In this document: one piece after another, positions 43,207 through 54,005 of the stretch
Numbering within the stretch: the first letter of the stretch is position 1
Layout: each line of letters begins with the position of its first letter
DNA from: Tribonema minus
Lineage: Eukaryota; Sar; Xanthophyceae; Tribonematales; Tribonemataceae
NCBI GenBank assembly: GCA_017506865.1
Contig: JAFCMP010000014.1
Span: 248,001 to 312,000 of the forward strand
Reading direction: 5' to 3'
DNA: 64,000 bases
The notes under the pieces: model-generated
The model's database searches: none
The model's input: only the letters and a program-made list of their open reading frames with translations
Told to the model about the DNA's origin: nothing
Program-made: the position numbers and the translations under genes

Positions 43207-45357
43207 ATGCCTGAAGGACAGATCAGGGTGGTGACAAGGCCGCTGCTGCGCTACTGGCTGCCTGTGTGCCTACTTCTCTGCCTGCCAGCGGTGCCAGTCA
43301 GATCTCTCGCTCACCACTTCCTACGCACGCACCGGCAGCCTCCGCCAACAATGGCAGCTGCATCCTCGGCAGCGTCCTTGGCTGCCGCTGTGACAGGGGG
43401 AGCTCTTGACGAGCTGGTGCACCGGAGCATCATCGCACCGCCATCGGAGAGTGGCCACCCCGGCCAACCGACTGCCATCATTGTTCTGAACAATGTGGGT
43501 GAGGATAGCGGGTCTAGCCTGTTCCTTCGCAGTGCCTGGCACTCAGCGTCGCTCCGGCTCTGCGCGGACGGCGGCGCCAACAGCCTGTACGACTCGCTGG
43601 GGGAGCAGAACAGGTCTCTGTTTCTTCCTGATATGGTTGTGGGGGATTTGGACAGCTTGAGGCCTGAGGTCGCAGACTACTATCGCGACAGCGGTGCGGC
43701 CATCGTGAAGGTGTCTGATCAGGTGCGTTTGCAACAAATGCAAAATGGCAGTTTAAGTATTTCATACGGTTCATGCCCTGCGAGTTGGCTGTCGACATGC
43801 GCAGTTAAGCGTACCACGGTGTCGTTCAGCTTTGTCAGTAATAGGGCGCCGCAGCAGCGCCGCAGCTAATCATGAGGGTGAGACAGAGCAGGTCACCAAT
43901 AAAAATTGGCCTGCGATGACACACACTCAAACTTGCCTGCGATGACACTCACTCAAGTGCACCCTCTTCAAAGTACCGGCTTGCAAGAGGGCACCTAGTT
44001 GCGCCGTCAAACAGGAACCGCGCGCAGCGCACTGATCACGCAGCGCAGCGCAACTGTCCAATAACATTCAGTACTGCCTGATGTGGTGGGTTCTAACCGT
44101 ACGCTGCCCCATCATCCTCACATATACACCTCCTGCAGTCACCTGACGCTTGCCTCATCTGACCTGTTGAACTTCCCCCCCGTGACGCTCCGCGCGACGC
44201 TTGCGCGACGCAGGACCGCAACGACTTTGAGAAGTGCCTGCAGCAGGTGCTGGCGAGCGCCGGCGCGGCAGCGCGCGACACGACCGTGGTCGCGCTCGGC
44301 GCCTTCGGCGGCAGATTCGACCAGGAGATGGCCGCGTTCCACCTGCTGTATCAGTACACCCATGCGTTCCGCAGATTCGTGCTGCTCGGCGGGGGCAACG
44401 TCAGGTGCGGCGACATGAGCGCACACAAATATTCCCAGTGGCACAGTGTTCACGGGCTCTTTCGGAGAGTGGAAAGCTAACGGCCATTGTCTGGGGACGC
44501 CAGCGGAGTGGACGCGCCTCCTCTCCGTCGCTTCAAAGGCAGCTGTGCACATACATGGCCGCGCTGAGTGCGTCGCCAGCGACCGCGCGCCGGCGCGTCC
44601 GCCGCAGCGTCTCTGCTGCAGCGGGGGGAACAGCCTCGTCCGGCGCGGGCAGAGCCGCACAGATCGCAGATCGTCTACATTGCCAAGTGCGCCCCCACTG
44701 TTGCACGTTCGCCCGCTGTTCACCCGCAGTACTTGCGCGACGCTGCGTGCGCAACGATCGTAGCAGTGCCCAGCCCGCTGCACGGCGTCGTCGTGCGCGG
44801 CCGGTGCGCCGCCGCGGCAATGCTCCCGCGCCGTTGGGCCCTCCTCTGCCTGCTCCCCTCACTTCGGCCTCGTGGTCTCCCTTCCCATCGGCTGCACGTC
44901 GGAGGCGCCCTGATGCGCTCAAGTGAGGGCCGCACCTGTCTTTCCACTCCTTTCGGTGCCGCCGCTCCCCTTCAATCTGCCGCAAGCGCATCTCACCTCC
45001 ACACCCCCTCCGCCCCCCACCCCCCCACCCCCTCTGCCCCCCACCAGTTTCCTTCTGCTGCCCGACAGGCGCCACCGCATCGTGCCGGACCCGCGCATGG
45101 AGGGGCCCTTCTGCGGTCTGCTGCCAATAGGAAACCCCTGCGGCAGCGTCACCACGTCGGGACTCATGTGGGACCTCCACCAGCAGCCGCTGGCCTTCGG
45201 CGGCCGCGTCAGCAGCAGCAACAGGATCGCCGCTGCGGAGGTGGAGGTGGTGACGGACGCGCCCGTTGTCTGGACCATGTCGTTTGGCGCAGCGACGGTG
45301 GCGGCGGCGGCGGCGACGGCGGCGGCAGCAGCGGAGGCAGGCGAGGGGGATGCATAG
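43207..45357 (+). CDS. TPK1: Thiamine pyrophosphokinase
   Basis: Exons 43207-43722, 44214-44404 and 45048-45357 join in phase (0, then 2) to 338 residues. The enzyme transfers pyrophosphate from ATP to thiamine to make the cofactor thiamine diphosphate. Diagnostic blocks are ADGGANSLYDSL, PDMVVGDLDSLRPEVADYY, SDQ|DRNDFEKCL, GAFGGRFDQEMA, FLLLPDRRHRIVPDPRMEG, CGLLPIGNPCGSVTTSGLMW and SSSNRI. The core is family length. Residues 1-33 (VTRPLLRYWLPVCLLLCLPA) are strongly signal-peptide-like, and a second ATG at residue 49 could start a cytosolic form. The C-terminus has a 25-residue Ala-rich tail. The poly-C-rich region precedes the last acceptor, as in other genes here. Confidence 0.9.
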
Positions 45358-46907
45358 GAGGTGACTGCAACGCAGAGGCGGCGGCGGCGGCCGCATTGGC
45401 TGTGTTGTCGCTTGACATGACGATTCGCAGCAGCGGCAGCAGCAGCAGCAGCAGCAGCGGCAGCAGCAGCGGCAGCGGCAGCGGCAGCGGTGAACAAGCG
45501 CAGGAGCAGGGAGCGGCGCACCCACGCAGGCGAGGCACCGCCGGGCTGCCGTTCGCAGCGGCGGACGTGAGGCGGCGCGCTGCTCAGACGCGCAACATGC
45601 ACGCACGCAGCAGCCGCTGCAGCGCCCCCGCACGCCTGCTGAGCAGCCGCGGCACCAGAGGCAGCAGCAGCAGCGCGTTCAGCAGGCGCAGCCGCCGTGC
45701 ACCAGCGATTGCCGACACAGCAGCGGAAGCTTTCGGCCTCACCAGCACTGCTGAGGCGCTGCCGCAGCGCCCAGCATGCCACAGCGCACAGCGTGCGCCT
45801 GTAAGGCGGCGCAGCACTGCTCCGCAGCGCCCCGCTTCCACGGCGAATTGCCGGTCGAGTGCAACCGCTCTGGCCGAATGATGTGTAGGCGTGACGCGAG
45901 CGGTGGTCAGAAAGTGTGCTGCTTGCGGTGGGAGCTGTGCGCGTTTGCGGTGTCACTGAGCAGCGTCCTCTGCCAGGCACCCGCTCTCACGCATGTCGCA
46001 GCGCATGGACAGCGGCGCGGCAACGAGAGCCAGCCGGAGCGCGCGGGGGGGGGGGGGCAGGCGGCACGGATTACATGCACGCCGCGGTTTGTTGCAACTG
46101 CGACTCCGCCATGCGCAGCACTTGCTCGACGGCTGCACGCGCGCAGTCTGCTGTTGCACAAGAGCACCAATGATGTGGCACAAGCATCCACTCTCCATGC
46201 GTACCATCACGCATGGTGGACTACCGTCGGAAGTCGCATGGCTGCGTGCCAGCGCGCAGGTCGTTCGTGGTGGCTGCGCCGCCGCCGCCGCCGTCGCAGC
46301 AGCAGCACCAGCAGGCGACGGGACCACAGCAAACGAGCGTGCGCAGCGGCATTTGCACGCCCGTATCACAACTGTAGTGCGACAACTGTAGTGCGGCATG
46401 TTGTTTGGAGGTGCATGAGTGGCATTTTGAAATTGAGGTAACAAGCCCATGCTGCAGGTCAATGAGACAGCGCCCCCCGTCACAAGTCACGTTGTGCACT
46501 GCATCGCGCTGTTTTCCTCATTACTCTTTGCTGTCATGTTCACACATTCTGTGCTCTCTGCAAATAGGCAGTGCTTCAGGCAGCATCGTGCATGCATATG
46601 TTACATGATATGTACCGCTTGCGGCCGAAGGCTCAGCTGTGTGTCAGGTGACAGTGCGTTCGGCATGCACCCAAGCACATTGCACGGCTAGCGGCTAGGC
46701 AGTGGCACTCGACCTTGCTGAGATGTCAGGCAGGTGCAGAGGGGAGATGGGACTACACCGATATGACCGCAAGCGCTGCTGCGACCCTCGAATCGAGCTC
46801 TCCACCCAGGAGGTTTGTCCAGGGGGCACCGACCCTAAAGATGCAACTTGAAGTTTGCTTCACCGAAAGAATAAACCTTTCTTTCTTTCTCTCTCGATTG
46901 AGTGATC
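45358..46907. other. Intergenic, no gene recognised
   Basis: GCA-triplet-rich sequence continues to about 45850, giving long spurious frames on both strands. A G tract lies at about 46045-46056. The last 60 bases before 46908 are pyrimidine-rich (CTTTCTTTCTTTCTCTCT). Confidence 0.45.
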
Positions 46908-47303
46908 ATGCGCTCTTCCTTCCTCGAGGCGGTACGTCACCTGATCGAGATACAAGAGAGTTTGGACGTACTTAAGGACAGACTGGACCAAGCCCCCCTT
47001 TGCGATATGTGGAACTGCGTACTGACCGCGCGGGAGCAGGCCCTGGCTCAGATCGTCAACCACCCGCTGCTTCAGATCGCCGAGGGGAAGCAAGCCCTGG
47101 AGTGGATCGTCACCGGCTACGATGTGTACCTGGTGAGATGTGGTGTCGCTCACAATTCCATCTCCGTGCATATGGACAAGGAGAAAGCGGTAGAGGCCTG
47201 TGATAAGCACAGCGACGCGTTCGTCGATCGCCTCAAGCTCAACGAAACCAGGCGGCACCCAAACGCTTACAATAGCGTCCATTCATCACCCCAAGCCAAA
47301 TAA
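46908..47303 (+). CDS. Small intronless hypothetical protein
   Basis: A 131-codon frame from ATG at 46908 to TAA at 47303 encodes a mixed helical protein (SSFLEAVRHLIEIQESLDVL, LAQIVNHPLLQIAEGKQALE, WIVTGYDVYLVRCGV). Base composition is lower in GC than neighbouring genes and residue use is balanced, unlike the repeat-driven frames around it. No family is recognised. The minus strand is also open over the same span, so strand is not certain. It could be a recently acquired or viral-like gene; nothing in the flanks confirms that. Confidence 0.4.
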   Translation: MRSSFLEAVRHLIEIQESLDVLKDRLDQAPLCDMWNCVLTAREQALAQIVNHPLLQIAEGKQALEWIVTGYDVYLVRCGVAHNSISVHMDKEKAVEACDKHSDAFVDRLKLNETRRHPNAYNSVHSSPQAK

Positions 47304-49555
47304 GTTCTGAGGCTGCGGGGTGCCTAGAGCAGCCAGCGCGTCCCGTCCGGTGTCATCAATCAAACACACAAGTGTCGCACGTCCGGCCAAGTCACTTCGG
47401 CGCTGTCGAGCGCCTCTACCCTCCTGTGCGTATAAATCGAATACAGCGTCACTCATCTGTCTTCACCGCAGGTGTTGTGCTGTGCATTGTGCCGCCCTTT
47501 ATGTATGACTCCTGTGACTCAGTCGTCGCACACTGCTCTGCATTGTCTGCTGATACTGAAGCTGTCGCACATTGTATATGTGGCAATATCTGCTGACATC
47601 GATGTCCTGCACGCTCGTGGGTGCTTGCTCAGCTGTCCGTGGCGATATGCCGGGTGTTGTACTTTTTGTTACAGTGTCTGGCGGGCGATGGTTGCTGGTG
47701 GAGGATCGAACGTCAGAGGGGGCAGATGTGGAGTACTTTTTGTCTTTGCATATTCGCTCGGGTGCGAAAAAATGCAAAAGGTTGATGTCCGCTTGCCGCA
47801 CTTGAGGGTAGGCTGGAACGACATGCAAGGTGGTCGCTGCTGCGTGCTGCTGGAGAGTCTAGCGCTGCAGCGGCCAGATGATTCACGTACATTGTGAGTA
47901 AGTGTCGCGATGCCATTGACAATCACTCTAAAGGACATTGCCACGTGGAGTACATCCGGCACAGCATGTGGACTTAATCATTATGATTGTGTTGGCTCTC
48001 TCCAGCAGTGGGATGCATGGGCAATATCTACAGTCATGAGAGCGAAGTGCCCGCATACCATGAACCACACATGCAAAACGTACAAAGTTGACTTGCATTC
48101 CGCATGCACAGCCGCTAGCGCCGTAATTGTGGGCCACTGGGGATCTGCACCACAGCATCTGAGTCTCTGGGTTGTCTCTGAAGCAGTCGTAGTGGCAAAT
48201 GACTTGGCAATCTGATGCCAGGTGCAACTGTGTCCGTTGACGCTTGGAGCATAATCCAAATGTGAAAGAAGGCACAGCCACAGGAGGCACAGCCACAGGA
48301 GGCCAGATGGACGTGGGTGCCTCCATCCACACAAGGTAGATGTGAGTTTGATGTTGTTGCACAGGCCAGCGCCGTGCGCGGCCATCTCATTCCTGCCTCA
48401 GCGCTCACTGTTTGAGTTGCATCTACATGTGAGCTCATCCTTGAAGATAGAAGTAATAAAAAGTACAAAGTGACACAACATGTAGATTCCGTACAGCAAG
48501 CTTCAAGTTAGATGCCATTCATCTGGGGTTTTTCGCGCCCTGAGCGAGAATTAACAAAAAGTACAAAGAGAGGGCTTTTCGCGCCCCTTGCGAAGCGAAA
48601 TTAATAAAAGTACAAAGTGACATGGAGTCTGCGTGGAGCTGGGTGGCCCTAAGACGGGTCTGTCTGTGGGGGGAGAGTCTTGTAGCTTTGTTTGGTATCC
48701 CTGCTAGTATGTGGGGGACAGTCGCTTGCGGGTGCTTTGTTGGGGGTGATGTGGGGGGCGGGGTGTGGCGTGCAAGCTTTGCATGCTACATCCAAGAGTG
48801 AGAACAAGGCGACACACCTACAACATGGCATTTCCACAGCCACAAGTGGAATATAATAAAAGTACAAAGTGAACTAATGAAAAGTACAATGGGGGGGGGG
48901 CACATGGAGGAGGACGTAGGGGAGGACCCCGAGATGCCATTTGGCGGCGGCGGCGTTTGAGTGGTTGTCGTTGCGACACTTTCAGACTGTCATACGACAT
49001 GTAGATTCCTTACAGCTAGATGCCAATCATCTGGGCTTTTTCGCGCCCTGAGCGAGAATTAATAAAAAGTACAATGTGGGCTTTTTCGCGCCCTGAGCGA
49101 GAATCAATAAAAAGTACAATGTGTACCATAATCATTGCCCCCGGTCTAAGCAAAGGTGCATATCTTGGGGGGTATCATATCATGTACTTGGAGCCACAGC
49201 ATCACATGGTGCCAATTGCACAACAATGTCATCACCAAGTGCCCAACACCGGGCACAGAGGGCAACAACTTCGCCCAGCCATCGAGAATCAATAGGGGCA
49301 AACATGCACATTGAAAATGAATGGAGGCCATCAATCCCTTGCAAAGCGCTGCGCGTGTCTGTGTATCATTTGTGATGACTGAAGGGTGGTCATCGAGGGG
49401 TCGCGGTATGTGTGATCGCCAAATGCCACTGTAATGAATGACGGACTGAACGCTGCCTCGGCGTTCCGGTGCGTGCTCGCATCGGAACGTGCATCGCACG
49501 TTTGCGTGCTGAGACACCCTGGATGTGATACTCCTTTGTAAGCGTATGCGTATAC
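47304..49555. other. Gene-poor, lower-GC stretch with dispersed repeats
   Basis: No exon is recognised. The repeat family with the FSRPERE block lies at 48474-49123. Several short open frames occur but lack motifs. Confidence 0.45.
48474..49123 (+). repeat. Dispersed repeat cluster (TTCGCGCCCTGAGCGAGAAT family)
   Basis: Copies lie at about 48474-48567, 48572-48620 (variant), 48990-49077 and 49078-49123; a truncated AATAAAAGTACAAAGTGA piece lies at about 48852. Full copies begin ACATGTAGATTCC, continue through ATGCCATTCATCTGG and end AATAAAAAGTACAA. Full copies keep an open frame reading MPFIWxFSRPERELxKST without indels. An inverted copy lies at 57881-57970. Element type is unknown. Confidence 0.75.
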
Positions 49556-49560
49556 ATGCG

Positions 49561-49624
<64 letters not shown>

Positions 49625-49705
49625 GCAGCAGCAGCAGCAGCGGCAGCAGCAGCAGCGGCAGCAGCAGCAGCAGCAGCAGCGGCAGCAGCAGCAGCAGCAG
49701 CGCTC
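49556..49705. repeat. GGC then CAG trinucleotide tract
   Basis: About 60 bases of perfect GGC repeat run directly into about 85 bases of interrupted CAG/GCA repeat, ending at the stop codon of the large minus-strand gene. The tract would be in its 3' untranslated region. Confidence 0.9.
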
Positions 49706-52700
49706 AACCTCCGTGCTCCTCGTCGGCGCCGTCCGCTGCGGCCGCAGCGGCGTACAGCTCCTGCAGCTCGTGCCGCGTGATTCCCGGCCACATGTACAGG
49801 TCGAGCGTGCCGAGCTGGCGTCCGAACCGCTGGAAGCCGCGATGGTACTGCACCACGTCTTTGGGCCACGGCACCAGCGGTGGCGGCGACGCCGCCGCAT
49901 CATCCCCCTGCTCCTCCGACTCCATAGACGCGATCTCCTCGCTTGCCTCCTCCTCCTCCGCTGCGTCTGCTGGCGCCTTTCCCGCCTCCGAGGGTTGTGC
50001 ACCTCGAATTGAGGCAGGTACATGGCTGGCGCAGAGCGGCTGCTGCGCAGTCGCCGCGCCACAAGGCAGCTGCTCAGCCGAGGGCCCCCGCAGCTCGCAC
50101 GCCGTCGCCGCCTCTGTGCCGCCCCCGAGAGGCCCTGAATCAGCACAGAGTACGCGCTCGCTGCCTCCGCTTGCGTCGTGCTTGAGCTGCGGCGCGACGG
50201 CCTGCGGCATATCGCATGGCTCTGCGGCTTCTGCGGCGCCTGCTGCCGGAGGCTCGCGCTCGCCGTCGTCCGTCGCCGCTGCAGCGACGGCGCTCTCTGC
50301 GCTGCAGCACGGCTCCTCAGCAGCACGCTCCGCCGCATCGATGCACGGTGCTGAGGGCTGTAGCACGCCCGCCTCGCCATCGCGCACAGCTTGCTGCGCT
50401 GACGCCGCTGCCGCTGCCGCTGCCGCTGCTGCTGCTGCCTCCAGTTCGCCAGCTGCTGCCTCCATGTTTAGAGTGTGGCACTGCTCGACCGCCACCGCTG
50501 CTGAGCAGCTGCTTTCATCGGCGGCTGCTGCACCGTCCAGTGCAACCTCCGTCACTGCCGCTGCTGCCGCTGCTGCTGCTGCTGCGCCGCCGTCGTTCGC
50601 CGTGGCGCCGCCAGCCTTAGCAGCGGCAGCGTGTGAACGTACGCCGTCGGGTTCAGGGCTGATGCTGCGCGAAAGCGCTGTCGCGTCGGGCGCAGCGCCG
50701 AGGCTGTAGTGCGCATGACTGAAGCAGCGGTGCAGCCATGGCTCTGCCCCAGCATTGTCGCCACCGCAGATGCTGGCGCCAGCGGTCCATGGCGTTGGCG
50801 GCGCTGCTGATGGACACAGCACGGCATCTGCACGCCTGCCGCCATCGCTGCTGCCGCCACTGCCGCTGCAGCCGCACCCGCCGCCGCTGCCACTGCTGCT
50901 CGCGTCCTGCGGCACTGACTGCGCCTGTCCGGCATCGCAGCAGGCGCCAGACGCGCTGCTCGCAAGTGCCGTGCAGTCCTCCGTGCGCGCACTGCTCTTG
51001 AGCGCGCTCCCCTCCGCCGCGCTGCTGCCGCCGCTGCTAAGCGTCGTCGACGCCGATGCTGCGCCAGCCGTGCCGCCGCGCGCAGCACTCGCAGGCGACG
51101 CTGGGCGGAGGAACCGGACATTCTGCACGGCGGCGGTGGGCGTGCCGCAGCGCTGCTCCGCGGCAGCGCTCCGCGGCGAGGCCGGCGGGCTCGTGCTGCC
51201 GCTGCGCGCCGCCAACGTCACGGTCGCGCTCGCCGCGCCGCCGCCCGCAGCACCCGCAGGCGATGCCGGGCGCAGGAAGTGCACGATGTGCGCGGCGGCA
51301 GTGGGCGTGCCGCAGCGCTGTTCTGCGGCAGCGCTCCGCGGCGACGCCGGCGGGCTCGTGCTGAATGGCGCGCGCTTGGTGCCAGCATCAGCGGTGCGCC
51401 CCGCTGCCGCCGCGCCGCTGAGCCGTGTGCAGTCCGGTGTGACTTGGAGCGCATGCTTCGGCGACAGCGGCGGCGGCAGCGGCAGGTGCGCGCTGGCATC
51501 AAGATTGGGCGTCTCGCTGCCGCGTTTCGCGATGCCCTCGACATTACGGAGTGGCGCTGCCGCTGACTGACCGCTGAGCAGCACAGCAGCAGCGGTGGCG
51601 GCAGCAGCGGCGGTGGCAGCAGCGGCGGTGGCGGCGGCGCCGGGATCAGAGCCATGCTCTTCATGCCTGGGGCTGCAAGCAACGGCGTTGTCGTGGGTCG
51701 ACGACTGTAGGATGCCGCTGCTGCTGAGCACTGCCACCTGGCGAGCTGTCGTCGGCAGCGCGCCGGCGCCGCTCGCGCCCCTCAGCTCCCCCAGCTCTGT
51801 GCGTGGGTGCTCAGGCGGCGCGGGTGTCGCTGCTGCGTCTGCAGCGTTGCCGCCGCTCGCACCCCCTGCGCCGCCCTCCTCCGCCTTCGCATCTACATCC
51901 TGCGCGCATTGCGGCATCACAGCGTCACCGCATGCGCCGTCCGCAGCCGCCTGTGCCTCGTCTCCGTCGCTGCGCGGCCGCCCTAGCACCTCGGCCACGG
52001 CAGCAGCAAGCACCGCGTCATGTCCCTTCGCAATGTCGCTGCCGCCTGTGCACTCTGGCGGGTGTGCGTCACTGCCGGTGCCGCTGCCGCTGCAGGTCTG
52101 CGCAGCGCGCGCGCCGCCGCCGCCGCCGCTGCAGCATACCTCCGCCTCCGCCTCCCCGCCACACGCATGCGGCCGGGTCCTCTGAGCATCCGCATCGCTG
52201 ACAGAGCCGCCACCGTAGACGCCCTGTAGCGGATCAGGCAGCGGCGCCAGCACCGCGCTGGCCTGCGCAGCCGGTGCAGCGCCGCCATGGCGCGCGCTGC
52301 CCGCAGCAGCAGCGTGAGCACCGCCCTGCGAGCGGTGCTGCGCGAGGGGTGATCGCGCGCCGTCTGCCTCCTCGCCCCTGCAGCGCGTCACCGTGTCTGG
52401 CTCCTGTCCATCGTGCTCTGTGTTGTGCGCCTGTGCGCTGCCGTCATCAGCATCCGCGGGCCTCTCCGCGTCCACACCGCTCACAGCTGCCGCCGCCGTT
52501 GCCGCCGCTGCTGCGGCCGCCGCTGCCGCTGTCGCGTCTGCGCCGGCAAGCGCAGCAGGGGGAACGTGCGTGCGGCCCACGCTGCTGCCGCCCTCACCGC
52601 CGCTGCCTGCCCCACAGCGCTCGCCAGCGCGAGTGCTGACAACATCGGTGCACGCCGATCGCGCTTCCATCGCACGCTCCGCCTCTGCCGCGCGCGCATC

Positions 52701-54005
52701 GTCGCTGTCGCATCGCTCCACGCTCGACGCCGTCGGCAGCGGCGGCACCCCCGCCTCAGCGCCCGGCGGCGGCGGCGGCGCCGCGCTCATGCGCCCCACC
52801 GGCGCCAGGCGCCTGCGCGTCTCGCGGATCAGGTCCTCTATCGCCGCGGCGCCCATGCTGACGGGGCGGCGGTGGAGCGACTCGCGCCTCCCGCCGCTGC
52901 CGCCGCCGCCGCCGTCACCCCAGTGCGCGCCGCCACCGCTGAGCGCTGCTGCGGAAGGCGCGCGAGCCAGCGCATCGCGCCGGGCGTCCCCGGCGGCGGC
53001 GCCTCCGGCGTCGGCGGCGTCGTGTAGCGCGAGCTGCCGCAGCAGCGGCGCCGCGTCGCGCTCCACGGACAGCGACTTGACGTGGCGGTGCGTGGGGCGC
53101 GGCTGGCGCTGCTCGGCGCGCGCCATGCGGCCCTGCAGCACCGCCGCGGCGACGCGCTGGAATTCGCAGACGGCGTCCGGCGCCGCGGGCGCCGGCGGCG
53201 GGTGTATTTCGCAGCCGCGCGTGGCCCTCCTGATGTGCTGCTGCGCTGCGCGGCGCTGCACTGGCTCAGCAGCAGCGGCGGCGGCGGTGGCAGGCGCTGC
53301 TGTAGCAGCGGCGGTGGCGGTGGCTGACGCTGCTGAAGCAGGGTTGCTGCTGACATTGTCGCCGTCCTCCGCAGAGTCCAGCCTGACCAGGAATGACTGG
53401 CGCGCGCTGGCGTGATTGGAGGCAGCGAAACTCCCCCGCAGTGAGCTCCCCCGCAGCGACCTCCTCTGAGGGACGTCCGACACCCGCACCTGCGCCCCCT
53501 TGTGCAGCTCCTGCAGCTGCGCTGTGGTGGCCTCAACGAGCAGGTCCAGGCTGCAGCGGCCCTCCGCCCCCTCCTGCTGCATGCCACAGGCTTTGAGGTA
53601 CGCCTTGTCGGCAGCATGCAGGTCAAAGCTGTCCTGCCTCTTGCGATAAGTGAACCAATCAGCGTCGGTCTCCGCCTGCACGGGATTCATGTCTCTGCCA
53701 GGCACTCCTGATGCTTCGGGTCCTTCATCAGCGACGACTGAGGAGGCTCCGCGAGGTCGCATGTGTGTGTGACCCTCGTTGGCGACAGCAGCGAGCTTTC
53801 GGACAGGAGAGGCGCTGCGACTCGGGCTCGTCCCGCGAGAAACGGAGAGGCCGGTGGCGTTGGCCCTCCAGAAATGAGGCTCGGACGTACTGGCGCGACC
53901 TATGCGCCCAGACTGCAGCTGCTCCGCTGCGGCGTGCACCCTGGCGTTCCTGCGCTCGCAGAGCTCCTGGTCTGCGCCTCTCGGCGATGGCGGTGTCCGG
54001 GACAT
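49704..54005 (-). CDS. Large Ala/Ser-rich disordered protein, function unknown
   Basis: One uninterrupted 4.3-kb frame encodes 1433 residues from ATG at 54005; ATG 54260 is a possible longer start, but codon composition changes there. It begins MSRTPPSPRGADQELCERRN and is mostly low-complexity Ala, Ser, Gly and acidic residues with SP/RSASP motifs, as in phosphorylated disordered proteins. Near residue 70-160 a more ordered segment reads DADWFTYRKRQDSFDLHAAD. A 56-residue unit (STSPPASPRSAAAEQRCGTP) is tandemly duplicated (about 51100-51370). The extreme C-terminus is ordered: VPWPKDVVQYHRGFQRFGRQ, LGTLDLYMWPGITRHELQEL. No family is recognised. The lack of introns contrasts with its neighbours. 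Downstream GGC/CAG repeats touch the stop codon. Confidence 0.6.
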   Translation of the reverse strand: MSRTPPSPRGADQELCERRNARVHAAAEQLQSGRIGRASTSEPHFWRANATGLSVSRGTSPSRSASPVRKLAAVANEGHTHMRPRGASSVVADEGPEASGVPGRDMNPVQAETDADWFTYRKRQDSFDLHAADKAYLKACGMQQEGAEGRCSLDLLVEATTAQLQELHKGAQVRVSDVPQRRSLRGSSLRGSFAASNHASARQSFLVRLDSAEDGDNVSSNPASAASATATAAATAAPATAAAAAAEPVQRRAAQQHIRRATRGCEIHPPPAPAAPDAVCEFQRVAAAVLQGRMARAEQRQPRPTHRHVKSLSVERDAAPLLRQLALHDAADAGGAAAGDARRDALARAPSAAALSGGGAHWGDGGGGGSGGRRESLHRRPVSMGAAAIEDLIRETRRRLAPVGRMSAAPPPPPGAEAGVPPLPTASSVERCDSDDARAAEAERAMEARSACTDVVSTRAGERCGAGSGGEGGSSVGRTHVPPAALAGADATAAAAAAAAAATAAAAVSGVDAERPADADDGSAQAHNTEHDGQEPDTVTRCRGEEADGARSPLAQHRSQGGAHAAAAGSARHGGAAPAAQASAVLAPLPDPLQGVYGGGSVSDADAQRTRPHACGGEAEAEVCCSGGGGGARAAQTCSGSGTGSDAHPPECTGGSDIAKGHDAVLAAAVAEVLGRPRSDGDEAQAAADGACGDAVMPQCAQDVDAKAEEGGAGGASGGNAADAAATPAPPEHPRTELGELRGASGAGALPTTARQVAVLSSSGILQSSTHDNAVACSPRHEEHGSDPGAAATAAAATAAAAATAAAVLLSGQSAAAPLRNVEGIAKRGSETPNLDASAHLPLPPPLSPKHALQVTPDCTRLSGAAAAGRTADAGTKRAPFSTSPPASPRSAAAEQRCGTPTAAAHIVHFLRPASPAGAAGGGAASATVTLAARSGSTSPPASPRSAAAEQRCGTPTAAVQNVRFLRPASPASAARGGTAGAASASTTLSSGGSSAAEGSALKSSARTEDCTALASSASGACCDAGQAQSVPQDASSSGSGGGCGCSGSGGSSDGGRRADAVLCPSAAPPTPWTAGASICGGDNAGAEPWLHRCFSHAHYSLGAAPDATALSRSISPEPDGVRSHAAAAKAGGATANDGGAAAAAAAAAAVTEVALDGAAAADESSCSAAVAVEQCHTLNMEAAAGELEAAAAAAAAAAAASAQQAVRDGEAGVLQPSAPCIDAAERAAEEPCCSAESAVAAAATDDGEREPPAAGAAEAAEPCDMPQAVAPQLKHDASGGSERVLCADSGPLGGGTEAATACELRGPSAEQLPCGAATAQQPLCASHVPASIRGAQPSEAGKAPADAAEEEEASEEIASMESEEQGDDAAASPPPLVPWPKDVVQYHRGFQRFGRQLGTLDLYMWPGITRHELQELYAAAAAADGADEEHGG

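Noticed and set aside
44568-45881. 437-codon plus-strand frame overlapping the thiamine pyrophosphokinase gene
   Set aside because: It is in a different frame from the phase-consistent exons that carry the family motifs.
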